Assembly: GCA_900544105.1 (NCBI GenBank)
Contig: UQUC01000007.1
Coordinates: forward strand, 1-48,010
Length of the DNA stretch: 48,010 nt
Source of the DNA: an uncultured Oscillibacter sp.
GTDB taxonomy: Bacteria > Bacillota > Clostridia > Oscillospirales > Oscillospiraceae
Direction of reading: 5' to 3'
Numbering within the stretch: the stretch's first letter is position 1; every line of letters begins with the position of its first letter. Of this stretch, positions 34,371 through 42,029 are shown piece after piece. The translations under genes were made by a program, and so were the position numbers. The notes under the pieces were generated by a model. That model was not told where the DNA came from. It made no database searches and saw only the letters and a program-made list of their open reading frames with translations.

Positions 34371-34447
34371 GCGGGCTTAGCTCAGCTGGTTAGAGCGCAT
34401 GCTTCACACGCATGAGGTCACTGGTTCGAGTCCAGTAGTCCGCACCA
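34371..34447 (+). tRNA. tRNA-Val (CAC)
   Basis: A 77-base cloverleaf with CCA. Acceptor stem GCGGGCT / AGTCCGC (one G-U pair); D arm TAGCTCAGCTGGTTAGAGC; anticodon stem CATGC / GCATG around loop TTCACAC, so anticodon CAC; T arm CTGGTTCGAGTCCAG. Confidence 0.93.
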
Positions 34448-34448
34448 G

Positions 34449-34484
34449 AAACGACCGGAAATCTTTCGATTTCCGGTCGTTTTC
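34449..34484 (+). terminator. Terminator of the tRNA cluster
   Basis: 15-bp stem AAACGACCGGAAATC / GATTTCCGGTCGTTT with 4-base loop and a T-rich end. Confidence 0.9.
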
Positions 34485-34894
34485 TATGCACATTTTAGAC
34501 CGGATTTTCTGCTATATTCGCGTGTTTTCGCCGCTTTTCCAACAAATATGTAATTTTTCAGAAACAACCTTTTATCAAGTCCGAAACAAGTTTGAAACGA
34601 CTTTCCAATTGGTTTTGAGCGAAAAATAGAGCAAACTGTTGCACTTTTGCTGCACCTGTGTTTATGGCAATATTGGACAATGTTTTATTGACATTTTGCT
34701 GTTTTTGGTATAAGATGCATATATTATCAAAGAGAGTAATTTCAATGGGGCACACAATTTTTCATTGCCTCGTAGTTCCAAAACAGCTGCATGATAGGCA
34801 TAAGGAGTTTAATGATCGTCAATGGAGCGAATCAAGCAGATGCGGCTGCAAAATAAAAGCATTTGCAAATTTATGACATAAGGAGGGTCCCACT
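34485..34894. other. AT-rich gene-poor patch next to tRNA-Val
   Basis: About 400 bases, markedly richer in A and T than the rest of the window. Short frames exist but none has a good ribosome site or family. A possible promoter is TTGACA (34688-34693), 15 bases, TATAAG (34709-34714), leading to the small membrane gene at 34895. The phrase GTTGCACTTTTGCTGCACC at 34637-34655 is reminiscent of sequence near integrase attachment sites. It may be the scar of an element once inserted at the tRNA; no repeat of the tRNA 3' end was seen on the right side. Confidence 0.4.
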
Positions 34895-35212
34895 ATGTTG
34901 ATGGAACAGGAAGCCCCCATGCTTTTTCATACCGTATTTGCCGGGTCGGTCATATTGACTGTGGGGTATCTGCTGCATTGGCGGGGCCATTCTCCGCAAA
35001 AAAAGCCGCTCGAGCTGATCCTTTATTTTGTCCTTTTACAGATCCCGGCCTACATCTTGGTCTTCTACGCTATGATGTGTCCCCGGTCCGGAGACAGGAC
35101 CTTCGCTTTCGCAATGGGAGGTCTTTGCTGGCTGATCGGAATTCTGGTTCTCATGCAGGGGATTCGCGATCTGTTGGATCACAACACAAATAAAAAGGAT
35201 CCGCCCAAATGA
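34895..35212 (+). CDS. Small membrane protein of unknown function
   Basis: A 105-residue protein with three hydrophobic segments: about 9-28 (LFHTVFAGSVILTVGYLLHW), 40-60 (LELILYFVLLQIPAYILVFYAM) and 69-90 (TFAFAMGGLCWLIGILVLMQGI), then a polar C-terminus (HNTNKKDPPK). No family was recognised. The ATG at 34895 is preceded by AAGGAGGGTCCC, an excellent ribosome site, and a strong terminator follows, so it is probably a real gene. A second in-frame ATG two codons later is also possible. It lies at the edge of the AT-rich patch. Confidence 0.65.
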   Translation: MLMEQEAPMLFHTVFAGSVILTVGYLLHWRGHSPQKKPLELILYFVLLQIPAYILVFYAMMCPRSGDRTFAFAMGGLCWLIGILVLMQGIRDLLDHNTNKKDPPK

Positions 35213-35225
35213 ACAGCGATATGGA

Positions 35226-35259
35226 GAGGAGTACCTCAAAAAGGTACTCCTCATTTTTT
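35226..35259 (+). terminator. Terminator of the small membrane protein gene
   Basis: Stem GAGGAGTACCT / AGGTACTCCTC with 5-base loop, then ATTTTTT. Confidence 0.9.
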
Positions 35260-35363
35260 ACCGTATCAATCTTCATCGGGCCATTCGCTCTCCGGCACGG
35301 GCCGGTCGGGCAGCTCGCCTATCCGATGGAATGCTGCTGAGCAGAGAGGTATACATAAAGCCA

Positions 35364-35391
35364 AAGGGCGCGTTCAAAAGAACGCGCCCTT
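35364..35391 (-). terminator. Hairpin ending the AAA-VWA unit
   Basis: Perfect 12-bp stem AAGGGCGCGTTC / GAACGCGCCCTT, loop AAAA. The following minus-strand bases are only partly T-rich (TGGCTTTAT), so strength is moderate. Nothing coding is seen from 35260 to 35363. Confidence 0.65.
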
Positions 35392-35396
35392 GCTGT

Positions 35397-37148
35397 TTAG
35401 CCGGATAGCTCCCGGATCTCATCCTGAATGAGGCGGCCCGCCGCGGCGGCAAGCTGGTCGATGCGGCGAATGCGCGCGAGGTCGCGGCCATAGATGGCGT
35501 TCGCCGCCGGAACGCTGGTGTTCTCGCCCATGAACACCGCGGCGACGCGGATGCCCTGCGCGCGCAGGGCGCGGACCTCGGCGGCGGTGTCGTCGATGCC
35601 GGGCTGACCGTCGTAATCGCGGCTGAGCGGAATTTTGCCGCTCGGGAGAATTTTGTGGCTGTCGTTCGGACTGGCGTCGGTGAGCAGAATGAGCAGGTGC
35701 TTGTCCGCGGGAGCCGATTTCATCAGCTCGCCCATGCCGCGCAGAGCCAGACCGTCGCGGTTCCAGCCCGCGGCAAAGTAGTCGAACACGCGATGCTCGC
35801 CGTTTTTGTCCCCGAAATCCTTCAAAACGCGCAGCACCGTGTAGCCGCGCAGGCTGCAGAAGCCGGTCACGCGCACGGGGATGCCGCAGGAGGCGAGGCT
35901 TTTGGCGAGAAGGTAGCCCTGAATGGCGATGCTCTCCTGACAGTGCAGGCGCGAGGCCGAGGCGTCGAGCATCAGGTCGACGGTGAAGCCCGCGCGGCTC
36001 TCCTCGTCCCTGCGGAGAAAGACGCGGCTGTCGTGCAGCACCGGCGCGCGCCAGACGCGCGTACCGTCCAACCGCCCCTCGCGGGCGAGGATGTCCTCGG
36101 GCTGCTGATGGATGAGCATACAGTTGCGGATCTGCTCCGTCAGGCGCAGGAGAGCGTTCTGATGCAGTGCGCTGTCGCGGACGTAGGCGGCGCGGTTGCG
36201 CTTGGCCTGCTCGGCAGCCTGCTCGAAAAGACGCTGCGTGTCGGTGCGCATGGGCTGGCCCGGCACGCGCTCGCCGCGGGTGAACCAGAGATGGCAGCCG
36301 AGGTGATCGCCGGTGCAGCAGCGCTGCTCGATGCGCGCGAGCGCCTGCGGGGAATAGAGGCTGCGGCCGAAGCAGCGCTCAATGTAGTCGTGATCCTCCG
36401 CTTCGCGCTCGTTCGAGCGAAGCTGGGCGCGCAGCGCGTTGGACGCGCGCACCATGCCGTTCTCGCCGGCGACCGCAGAGCGGCCGACGGTCAGCTCGTC
36501 GGTGCGGACGATCTCGACCGGCAGGAGCTTGGTGAGCAGCGGCGCCCACTTATCGCTGAAGTGAAGACGGAACAGAGATTTTTTATGGGGCGTGCCGTCA
36601 AATTGCAGGTATTTCTCAAACGCCGCGCGGACGGCGGCCTCCAGATCGTCCGCGTCGAGCGTGCCCGGGCAGGCGAGGGCCTCGGAGAGTCCCTTTTCCC
36701 ACGGGGCGAGCAGCGGCGGCTTCTGCCCCAGAACGGACCTCCAGCGGGCGGACTGGAGCGAGTAGACGAGCTGGTTCTTGTCCATCCACTCCTGTCGCGA
36801 GAGCTGATATTCCGAGGCAAAAAATTCTGCGGCGTGGGCGCGGCGCAGCTCCGTGAGCACGGGGCGGACGGGAAGCTCCTTTTCATAGACGGCGTTTTCC
36901 AGCGCGAGCCACGCGAGATCGTCGAACGCGGAGCGCCGCGTGTCGTCCGCCCAAAGGGCGAAGAGACGGCGCGGCATCTCGTCGCCCAGCCACTTGCGGA
37001 CCAGACCGATGACGCAGTTCATGTAGAAGTCCGGCGTGCCGTCGGCCTTGAGGGCGAGGAACTGCGGCTCAAATTGATAGTCGCCGCAGGCGGTCCAGAC
37101 CAGATTGATGGCGCGGCGCTGGTTGGCGCTGTAGCTGTCGGTTTCCAT
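35397..37148 (-). CDS. VWA-domain protein paired with a MoxR-type ATPase
   Basis: A 583-residue protein starting METDSYSANQ. The N-terminal 350 residues are helical and not assigned to a family; the C-terminal 230 form a von Willebrand A domain with the MIDAS motif DLMLDASASR (about 392-401, the DxSxS metal site) and a late Asp in LLILLTDASPND. A stretch with CSLRGYTVLRVLKDF is in the VWA sheet. The layout resembles NorD/CoxE/CobT-type partners of MoxR ATPases, which remodel or insert metal into an enzyme. No target enzyme is next to it. Its ATG lies one base after the ATPase stop, so the two are translationally coupled. A longer N-terminal reading (to 37280) overlaps the ATPase gene and is rejected. 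Confidence 0.8.
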   Translation of the reverse strand: METDSYSANQRRAINLVWTACGDYQFEPQFLALKADGTPDFYMNCVIGLVRKWLGDEMPRRLFALWADDTRRSAFDDLAWLALENAVYEKELPVRPVLTELRRAHAAEFFASEYQLSRQEWMDKNQLVYSLQSARWRSVLGQKPPLLAPWEKGLSEALACPGTLDADDLEAAVRAAFEKYLQFDGTPHKKSLFRLHFSDKWAPLLTKLLPVEIVRTDELTVGRSAVAGENGMVRASNALRAQLRSNEREAEDHDYIERCFGRSLYSPQALARIEQRCCTGDHLGCHLWFTRGERVPGQPMRTDTQRLFEQAAEQAKRNRAAYVRDSALHQNALLRLTEQIRNCMLIHQQPEDILAREGRLDGTRVWRAPVLHDSRVFLRRDEESRAGFTVDLMLDASASRLHCQESIAIQGYLLAKSLASCGIPVRVTGFCSLRGYTVLRVLKDFGDKNGEHRVFDYFAAGWNRDGLALRGMGELMKSAPADKHLLILLTDASPNDSHKILPSGKIPLSRDYDGQPGIDDTAAEVRALRAQGIRVAAVFMGENTSVPAANAIYGRDLARIRRIDQLAAAAGRLIQDEIRELSG

Positions 37149-37149
37149 A

Positions 37150-38064
37150 TCAGTCGGTGAACAGGCGGCTGCGGTCGAGCTTCGCGGGGATGCGCGCGGC
37201 GATAACGTCGCGGATGAGGCTCTGCTCGTAGGCGTCGAAGGCCTTGTTGGTGATGCCCATGTCGAGCGCCGTACCGGCACTCACGCCGCGGCGGATCAGG
37301 CGCAGCGCGTCCAGAAGCCCGCGCAGGTCGAGCGCCTTGGAGGAGATCTCCGCGCTCTCACACTTCTTTTGCAGGTCGAGAAAGAGCTGCACGAGCTGTC
37401 CGCGGTACTTTTTTTCCAGCGTGGGGAACTCCTCGCCGAGCAGACGGTCCAGACCGTCCTCCGCGATGGGCGGCATCTGAATGACAACAAAGCGCGAGGT
37501 GAGCGCTTCATTCAGCTCACGCGTGCCGGCGTAGCCGTAGTTCATCGTGCCGATGAAGCGCGCGGCGGGGTCGACCGTCACGCGGTCGTAGCCGGGGACG
37601 TCGATGGCGCGGCGGAAGTCCAGCGCGGCGTGCAGCACGGCAAGAGCCTCATTTTTGGCCATGTTGATCTCGTCGAGCACGCCGAAGCCCCCGTGCTTCG
37701 CACAGAGGTAGACGGGGCCGGGGCGGAAGGTCACCTGTCCGTTTTCAAAGGTGTCCATGCCGATGAGTCCGGCGGCATCCATGCTGACGTGGAAGGAAAC
37801 GTCCCACGCGGGGCGGCCGAAGGCCTGCGCCAGATTTTCGGCCAGCACGTTCTTGCCGGTCGCCTTGCTGCCGGCGAGCAGCAGGTTCTCGCCGCACAGC
37901 AGCGCGGCGATGGCGGCCTCCCAGACCTCTTTCCCATAATAATGATAGCGCGGCTGCGGGATGCGGCCCTGCAGCGCTGGCTCGGCGGGGTATTGCGCGC
38001 GGTAGGCGCGGACGCCGTCGAGCAGCGCGGGGCTGATGTGCTCCTGCTCTAAAAATTCCAACAA
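37150..38064 (-). CDS. MoxR-family AAA+ ATPase
   Basis: A 304-residue AAA+ protein. Walker A GSKATGKN (about 65-72, GxxxxGK), Walker B FGVLDEINMAKNEAL, then the MoxR-type sensor FIGTMNYGYAGTRELNEALTSRFVVIQMPP; the arginine finger is in TSRF. MoxR ATPases use ATP to remodel substrates handed over by a VWA co-factor, which here is the next gene. The start is probably TTG: 38064 or 38061, both behind GAGGAG; no ATG is available in that region. Which enzyme the pair matures is unknown: clostridial genomes carry several such pairs without identified clients. Confidence 0.85.
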   Translation of the reverse strand: MLEFLEQEHISPALLDGVRAYRAQYPAEPALQGRIPQPRYHYYGKEVWEAAIAALLCGENLLLAGSKATGKNVLAENLAQAFGRPAWDVSFHVSMDAAGLIGMDTFENGQVTFRPGPVYLCAKHGGFGVLDEINMAKNEALAVLHAALDFRRAIDVPGYDRVTVDPAARFIGTMNYGYAGTRELNEALTSRFVVIQMPPIAEDGLDRLLGEEFPTLEKKYRGQLVQLFLDLQKKCESAEISSKALDLRGLLDALRLIRRGVSAGTALDMGITNKAFDAYEQSLIRDVIAARIPAKLDRSRLFTD

Positions 38065-38120
38065 GCTCTCCTCATCCTCTCTTTCGGAAATGCGCGCGTC
38101 GCGCGCTTCGTTTCGGCCTC

Positions 38121-38148
38121 ATCATAGCACAACGCGAGGGCTTTGCAA
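38121..38148 (-). promoter_or_regulatory. Promoter of the AAA-VWA unit
   Basis: TTGCAA (38148-38143), 16-base spacer, TATGAT (38126-38121) on the minus strand, about 57 bases before the start. Confidence 0.6.
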
Positions 38149-38213
38149 GCCCTTTTTCCGTCAAAATTTCGGACGGCTGCGGCGCGTTTCCTGGACGCTT
38201 TGGCGCGAGCGGC

Positions 38214-38242
38214 GCAAAAAAGAACGCCGCCCGCGGGCGGCG
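38214..38242 (-). terminator. Terminator after the HTH-membrane gene
   Basis: Perfect 18-base palindrome CGCCGCCCG / CGGGCGGCG (38225-38242), followed on the minus strand by TTCTTTTTTG. Confidence 0.8.
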
Positions 38243-38255
38243 CTCTCTGAACGGC

Positions 38256-39545
38256 TCAGTCTTTTGTAAGGATGATGGGCATGGCGGTGGTCTCGCTCTC
38301 GCCGTCGGCGCTGTTGTTGGCGGAGGGCATTATCTCGCGCGTGAGCATTGCCGAGAGCCGCGTGCCGTCGGTCAGCTCCGCATGGAATACGACCTGCAGC
38401 TCCGCACCGTAGGGAAGGCCAAATTCCACGCCCTCTGCGCCATAGATGCTGTAAACGCCGGCGGTGCTCTCATCGGGAATGTCGCTGATCCACCACTGCA
38501 CGACGGAGCGCTCCTCGTCGTCAGCCTCCGCAAATTTGAGCACGCTTTGCGCCGCGCTCTTTCCGTCCACCAGATAGTCGAGCCACGCGGACCGGACGTC
38601 GGCATCATAAGCGCCGAGGTAGAGGTTCGCGGTGCGGTGGTCCTCGGGGTCCGCCCAGCCCCTGACGCTGCATCGGATGCCCGAGCTGGAATAGGAACGG
38701 CTGAGGACGTAGCCGAAGGAAAGATCCTCATAGAGCTTCGGCAGCGCCTCGTCGGCAAAGCCGGGCAGGTCGCGGATCGTCTCGAGCTGGCGCTCGCCGC
38801 CGGTATCGTAGGCGGCGGTGGCTTCGAAGCCGGCGTCGTTCATCGAAAGCACGGCTTCGCCTCGGTAGACGTCGTACTCGTCGCGGACCAGCTCGACGGC
38901 GGTCGTTCCGTCGTCGGAGGCAAGGGAGCGGAGACGGAGGGAGACGGCAAGGTCTTCCTGCACCGTCTTGGGCCGGAGGGCGAAGGCAACCGTGCAGGTG
39001 TAGGTGTCCAGGTCAAAGCGCTTGACCGTGTAGTCGAACTGCGCGGTCAGCGTGGCGCTCTCCTCCATCGCTTCGCGCACGGAGCTGCTGATGCCCGCGA
39101 TCTGCGAGGAAAGGCTGGACTGCACGCTCATGATCTGTGATTGCAGGGAGCTGACCTGCCGCTCGAGCTGCTTGACGCGGTGGTTATTGTAGAGTGCCAG
39201 ACCGACGGCGAGGGTGAGGCAGACCGCCGCCGCGCCGAGAAGGAGCTTTTGCCGGCGAACCTTCTTCAGCGCGGCAAGGGTCTCCTGCGCGGGCGCGGGC
39301 GTGGAATCGTCGACAGACGAGGCGGCCTTGGCGTCACCCTTTTCCGCTTCCTCAAGACTTAAAAGCTCGTCCACGCTCACGCCGTAGAGACGGCTGAGCT
39401 CCACGAGCTTGCTCAGCTCGGGCTGGGCGGCGCCGTTCTCCCACTTGGAGACGGCCTGACGGGAGACGTTCAGTCTTTCGGCCAGCTCCTCCTGCGAGAG
39501 GCCCGCCGCGCGGCGGAGCTCATAGAGTTTTTCACATAGCTTCAT
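38256..39545 (-). CDS. Membrane-anchored HTH regulator with an extracellular domain
   Basis: A 429-residue one-component protein. An XRE helix-turn-helix fills residues 1-65 (LCEKLYELRRAAGLSQEELAERLNVSRQAVSKWENGAAQPELSKLVELSRLYGVSVDELL). A linker leads to a membrane helix at about 101-118 (LLLGAAAVCLTLAVGLALYN). Outside are a short coiled coil (KQLERQVSSLQSQIMSVQSSLSSQI, about 125-150) and about 270 residues of beta-rich sensor part with no recognised family. Cytosolic DNA binding joined to an outside domain suggests signal transmission across the membrane. The start has AAAGGAG upstream. It is divergent from a mini-gene at 39723, a plausible target. Confidence 0.8.
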   Translation of the reverse strand: MKLCEKLYELRRAAGLSQEELAERLNVSRQAVSKWENGAAQPELSKLVELSRLYGVSVDELLSLEEAEKGDAKAASSVDDSTPAPAQETLAALKKVRRQKLLLGAAAVCLTLAVGLALYNNHRVKQLERQVSSLQSQIMSVQSSLSSQIAGISSSVREAMEESATLTAQFDYTVKRFDLDTYTCTVAFALRPKTVQEDLAVSLRLRSLASDDGTTAVELVRDEYDVYRGEAVLSMNDAGFEATAAYDTGGERQLETIRDLPGFADEALPKLYEDLSFGYVLSRSYSSSGIRCSVRGWADPEDHRTANLYLGAYDADVRSAWLDYLVDGKSAAQSVLKFAEADDEERSVVQWWISDIPDESTAGVYSIYGAEGVEFGLPYGAELQVVFHAELTDGTRLSAMLTREIMPSANNSADGESETTAMPIILTKD

Positions 39546-39722
39546 GGGCGCTTTCTCCTTTGCTTTGATGGCATCAGCTTAGCAAAAACAGCCGTTTTGC
39601 GCCACCAACCGGGTGTTTCGTTTTGTCAACCAATGGTTTCCTTTTGACCAAATGCCCTTTTTCGTGCAACCTTTCGCCGCTGCGCGCATATACTGCATGG
39701 TATGGCACGGGGAGGTGAGAGC
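39546..39722. promoter_or_regulatory. Divergent control region with repeated TTGWCMA-like motifs
   Basis: This 177-base spacer has a palindrome AACCAATGGTT (near 39629-39639) and two copies of a TTTTGWCMAA-like word flanking it (TTTTGTCAACCAA and TTTTGACCAAA). It also has a plus-strand -10 TATACT (39689-39694) without a good -35, which fits an activator-dependent promoter for the mini-gene. On the minus strand TTGACA overlaps the first copy. Binding by the HTH-membrane protein is inferred. Confidence 0.45.
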
Positions 39723-39800
39723 ATGAGAGAGTGGCAGGGCGTCCGCGGCGACGTGGACGACATGATCTTTGTGGACGACTGGTTCGTCAGCGAACGGTAA
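39723..39800 (+). CDS. Mini-gene encoding a 25-residue peptide
   Basis: An ATG at 39723 follows GGGGAGGTGAGAGC, one of the strongest ribosome sites in the window, and opens a 25-codon frame reading MREWQGVRGDVDDMIFVDDW and ending VSER before TAA. A -10 box lies 29 bases upstream and a terminator begins about 10 bases after the stop, so the unit promoter-SD-frame-terminator is complete. The peptide is acidic, with two DD pairs and two Trp, has no signal sequence and is not membrane-like. No family was recognised. It could be a signalling or regulatory peptide, or the leader of a small RNA. Confidence 0.45.
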   Translation: MREWQGVRGDVDDMIFVDDWFVSER

Positions 39801-39809
39801 GTGAGAAAA

Positions 39810-39852
39810 GGCTCCGCGCGTTTCAGGGAAGGAACGCAGGCGGAGCGTTTTT
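39810..39852. terminator. Terminator shared by the mini-gene and mnmA
   Basis: Outer arms GCTCCGC / GCGGAGC (39811-39817 and 39840-39846) with an inner GCGTT / AACGC stem, then GTTTTT on the plus side and CTTTTCTC on the minus side. Confidence 0.75.
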
Positions 39853-39857
39853 CGTTT

Positions 39858-40925
39858 TTATAGAGCCTTGTCGATGGTTGCGCCGCCGGCGACAACATCG
39901 CCGCGGTAAAAGACCACGGCCTGCCCCGCGGTGATGGCGCGCTGCGGCTCGTCGAAGTCCACGCGGACCGCGCCGCCGTCCAGCGGCGTGACGGTCGCGG
40001 CGCTTTCGCGCTGGGAATAGCGCGTTTTGGCGGTGACGCGCAGCGGCTCTGCGGGCGGCGTAATGATCCAGTTCACGCGCGAGGCGAGCAGGGCGGAGGA
40101 GAACAGCTCCGCGTCGTCGCCGAGGAGCACGGTGTTGTGCTTCGCGTCCTTGGAAAGGACGTAGAGCGGGCGGTCGGCGCTCACGCCGAGACCCTTGCGC
40201 TGACCGGCGGTGTAGGCGACCAGTCCGCGGTGACGACCGAGGACGCGGCCGCTCGTATCGACGAAGTCGCCCGGCTCGGGCGTGACGCCGCCGAACTTGC
40301 GCAGGAAGCGCACATAGTCCCCGTCGGGGACGAAGCAGATGTCCTGCGAGTCGGGCTTCTGCGCGTTTTCAAGGCCGAAGTCTGCGGCGAGGGCGCGGAT
40401 CTCCGGCTTGCTGTATTCGCCGACGGGAAGCAGCAGATGCGCGAGCTGGCGCTGCGTCATCTGGTAGAGCACATAGCTCTGATCCTTGTGCGCGTCCACG
40501 CCGCGCAGGAGCAGGTGACGGCCCGACGCCGCGTCGAAGCCGACGCGGGCATAGTGCCCGGTGGAAACATAGTCGAAGCCGTGGTCGAGCGCCCAGTCGA
40601 GCATCGCGCCGAACTTCAGCTCGCGGTTGCAGTCCAAGCAGGGGTTCGGGGTGCGGCCCGCGCAGTATTCCGAGACGAAATGCCCCATGACCTCGCGGCG
40701 GAAAAGGTCACACAGGTCGAGCACCCGGTGGGAAATGCCCATCTGCGCGGCGACGCGCGCGGCCTCCTCGATGTCGTCGGCGCTGCCGCAGGTGCCGGGA
40801 CGGTCCTTATAATGGTGCAGCCGCAGCGTGACGCCCGAAACGTCATAGCCCTGCTTTTGCAGCAGGAGAACGCAGGCGGCGCTGTCCACGCCGCCCGACA
40901 TACCGACTAAAACCCTTTTTGCCAT
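39858..40925 (-). CDS. mnmA: tRNA-uridine 2-sulfurtransferase MnmA
   Basis: MnmA places sulfur on C2 of wobble U34 in Lys, Glu and Gln tRNAs. The 355-residue protein has the PP-loop RVLVGMSGGVDSAACVLLL, the Cys pair of the active site in NPCLDCNRELKFG and DSQDICFVPDGDY, and the GLVAYTAGQRKGLGV block, followed by the C-terminal beta-barrel. ATG 40925 has GAGGAAATTTC before it. It follows the kinase-like gene by 12 bases, in one unit. The desulfurase partner (IscS-type) is not in this window. Confidence 0.95.
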   Translation of the reverse strand: MAKRVLVGMSGGVDSAACVLLLQKQGYDVSGVTLRLHHYKDRPGTCGSADDIEEAARVAAQMGISHRVLDLCDLFRREVMGHFVSEYCAGRTPNPCLDCNRELKFGAMLDWALDHGFDYVSTGHYARVGFDAASGRHLLLRGVDAHKDQSYVLYQMTQRQLAHLLLPVGEYSKPEIRALAADFGLENAQKPDSQDICFVPDGDYVRFLRKFGGVTPEPGDFVDTSGRVLGRHRGLVAYTAGQRKGLGVSADRPLYVLSKDAKHNTVLLGDDAELFSSALLASRVNWIITPPAEPLRVTAKTRYSQRESAATVTPLDGGAVRVDFDEPQRAITAGQAVVFYRGDVVAGGATIDKAL

Positions 40926-40937
40926 AGAGAAATTTCC

Positions 40938-41765
40938 TCAATCCAGGTATTTTTGCAGAAACGCGCGGCTCGGCAGCGCGTCACTCAACTCCATGAGAAC
41001 ATGGTCGAAGCCGCCGGCATAGTCAAAGCGGCGGTCGGACAGCGACAGATCCGTCGAGCGGGCGTTGGGCAGCGAGAGCGTGAAGGCCGTGCCCTTACCG
41101 ACAGCGGATTCCGCCACGAGCATCCCGCCGTGCCCCTGCGCGATGCGGCGGCAGAGGGACAGCCCGACGCCGAGACCGTGCGGCGGCGCGGGATCAAGGC
41201 GGTCCGTATCCAGATAACGCTCGAAGATGTGAGCAAGGCGCTCCGGCTCGATGCCGCGGCCCGTGTCGGCCACGGTGAGCTGAACATGGCGCTCACCGCA
41301 TTTGACGCGCACGCTGACCGTGCCGCCCTCCGGCGTGAATTTCAGCGCGTTGGAGAGCAGGTTCAAAAGCGCGCGCTCGAGCATGGGGGCGTTGAATGCG
41401 ATGACGTGGCTCTCGTGGCTGGCGGAAAAGCGCAGCGCGACGCCGCGCAGCGCGAAAAGCGGCTCGGCACGCTCGCAGAGCGCGTGGCAGAAGCCGACGA
41501 TATCGTCGTTGCACAGCCGGAAGCGTCCGCCCTGCACCAGCTCGCTCGCGGCGGAGAGGTTGCCGACCAGACGCAGCATTTGATGGCAGCTCATCGTGAG
41601 AATGGCTGCATTTTTATCCAGCATGGGGTCGGCCTCACGCGCTTCCGCCGGCGCGAGACGGTTCGCCGCGGCAAACACGTTCGCCATCGAGGAGCGGAGC
41701 TGGGCCGAAACGTTCGGCAGGACCTCGGCCAGAAGCTGGAGGTCTTTTTCGTCAAGCGGCATCAT
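40938..41765 (-). CDS. Histidine-kinase-like ATPase lacking the phospho-acceptor histidine
   Basis: A 275-residue soluble protein with the ATP-binding core of a sensor kinase: N-box LLNLLSNALKFTPEGG (about 134-149), G1 VADTGRGIEPERL (about 166-178), F-box-like HIFERYL, and G2 GLGVGLSLCRRIAQGHGG (about 196-213). The dimerisation segment reads PNVSAQLRSSMANVFAAANRL where true kinases read SHELRTPL; the histidine is replaced by Ala, so it cannot autophosphorylate in the usual way. No sensor or membrane domain and no response regulator are nearby. It may be a pseudokinase or act on another acceptor. Start 41765 follows AAAGGAGG at 8 bases. Confidence 0.8.
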   Translation of the reverse strand: MMPLDEKDLQLLAEVLPNVSAQLRSSMANVFAAANRLAPAEAREADPMLDKNAAILTMSCHQMLRLVGNLSAASELVQGGRFRLCNDDIVGFCHALCERAEPLFALRGVALRFSASHESHVIAFNAPMLERALLNLLSNALKFTPEGGTVSVRVKCGERHVQLTVADTGRGIEPERLAHIFERYLDTDRLDPAPPHGLGVGLSLCRRIAQGHGGMLVAESAVGKGTAFTLSLPNARSTDLSLSDRRFDYAGGFDHVLMELSDALPSRAFLQKYLD

Positions 41766-41879
41766 AAAGTGCGCCTCCTTTGGGAAAGCTGTTCATATCC
41801 TTTGCAGGACGGCGCGATTTTCGTGTGGAAAAAAGTACCGCAGCGCGATGAGCGCAATGTGCAATGTGAGGTAATAAGT

Positions 41880-41908
41880 AGAATACCAAACTCCTGTCGA
41901 AAATACAA
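41880..41908 (-). promoter_or_regulatory. Promoter of the kinase-like gene and mnmA
   Basis: TTGTAT (41908-41903), 17-base spacer, TATTCT (41885-41880) on the minus strand, giving a leader of about 110 bases. Confidence 0.5.
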
Positions 41909-41946
41909 GAACTTTCGTGTAAAGGAAAAATTTTTGAAAAAAACAC

Positions 41947-41974
41947 TTGCATTCGGGAAAGAGTATGCTATAAT
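41947..41974 (+). promoter_or_regulatory. Sigma-A promoter of gapA
   Basis: TTGCAT (41947-41952), 16-base spacer, extended -10 TGCTATAAT (TATAAT 41969-41974), about 50 bases before the ATG. Confidence 0.82.
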
Positions 41975-42029
41975 ACCAAATGTGCCATACATTTGATATA
42001 TTCCGTAAAAACGAAAGGGAGCGCATTTT

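Noticed and set aside
34399..34629. 76-codon frame starting inside tRNA-Val
   Set aside because: It crosses a tRNA and its terminator; no ribosome site.
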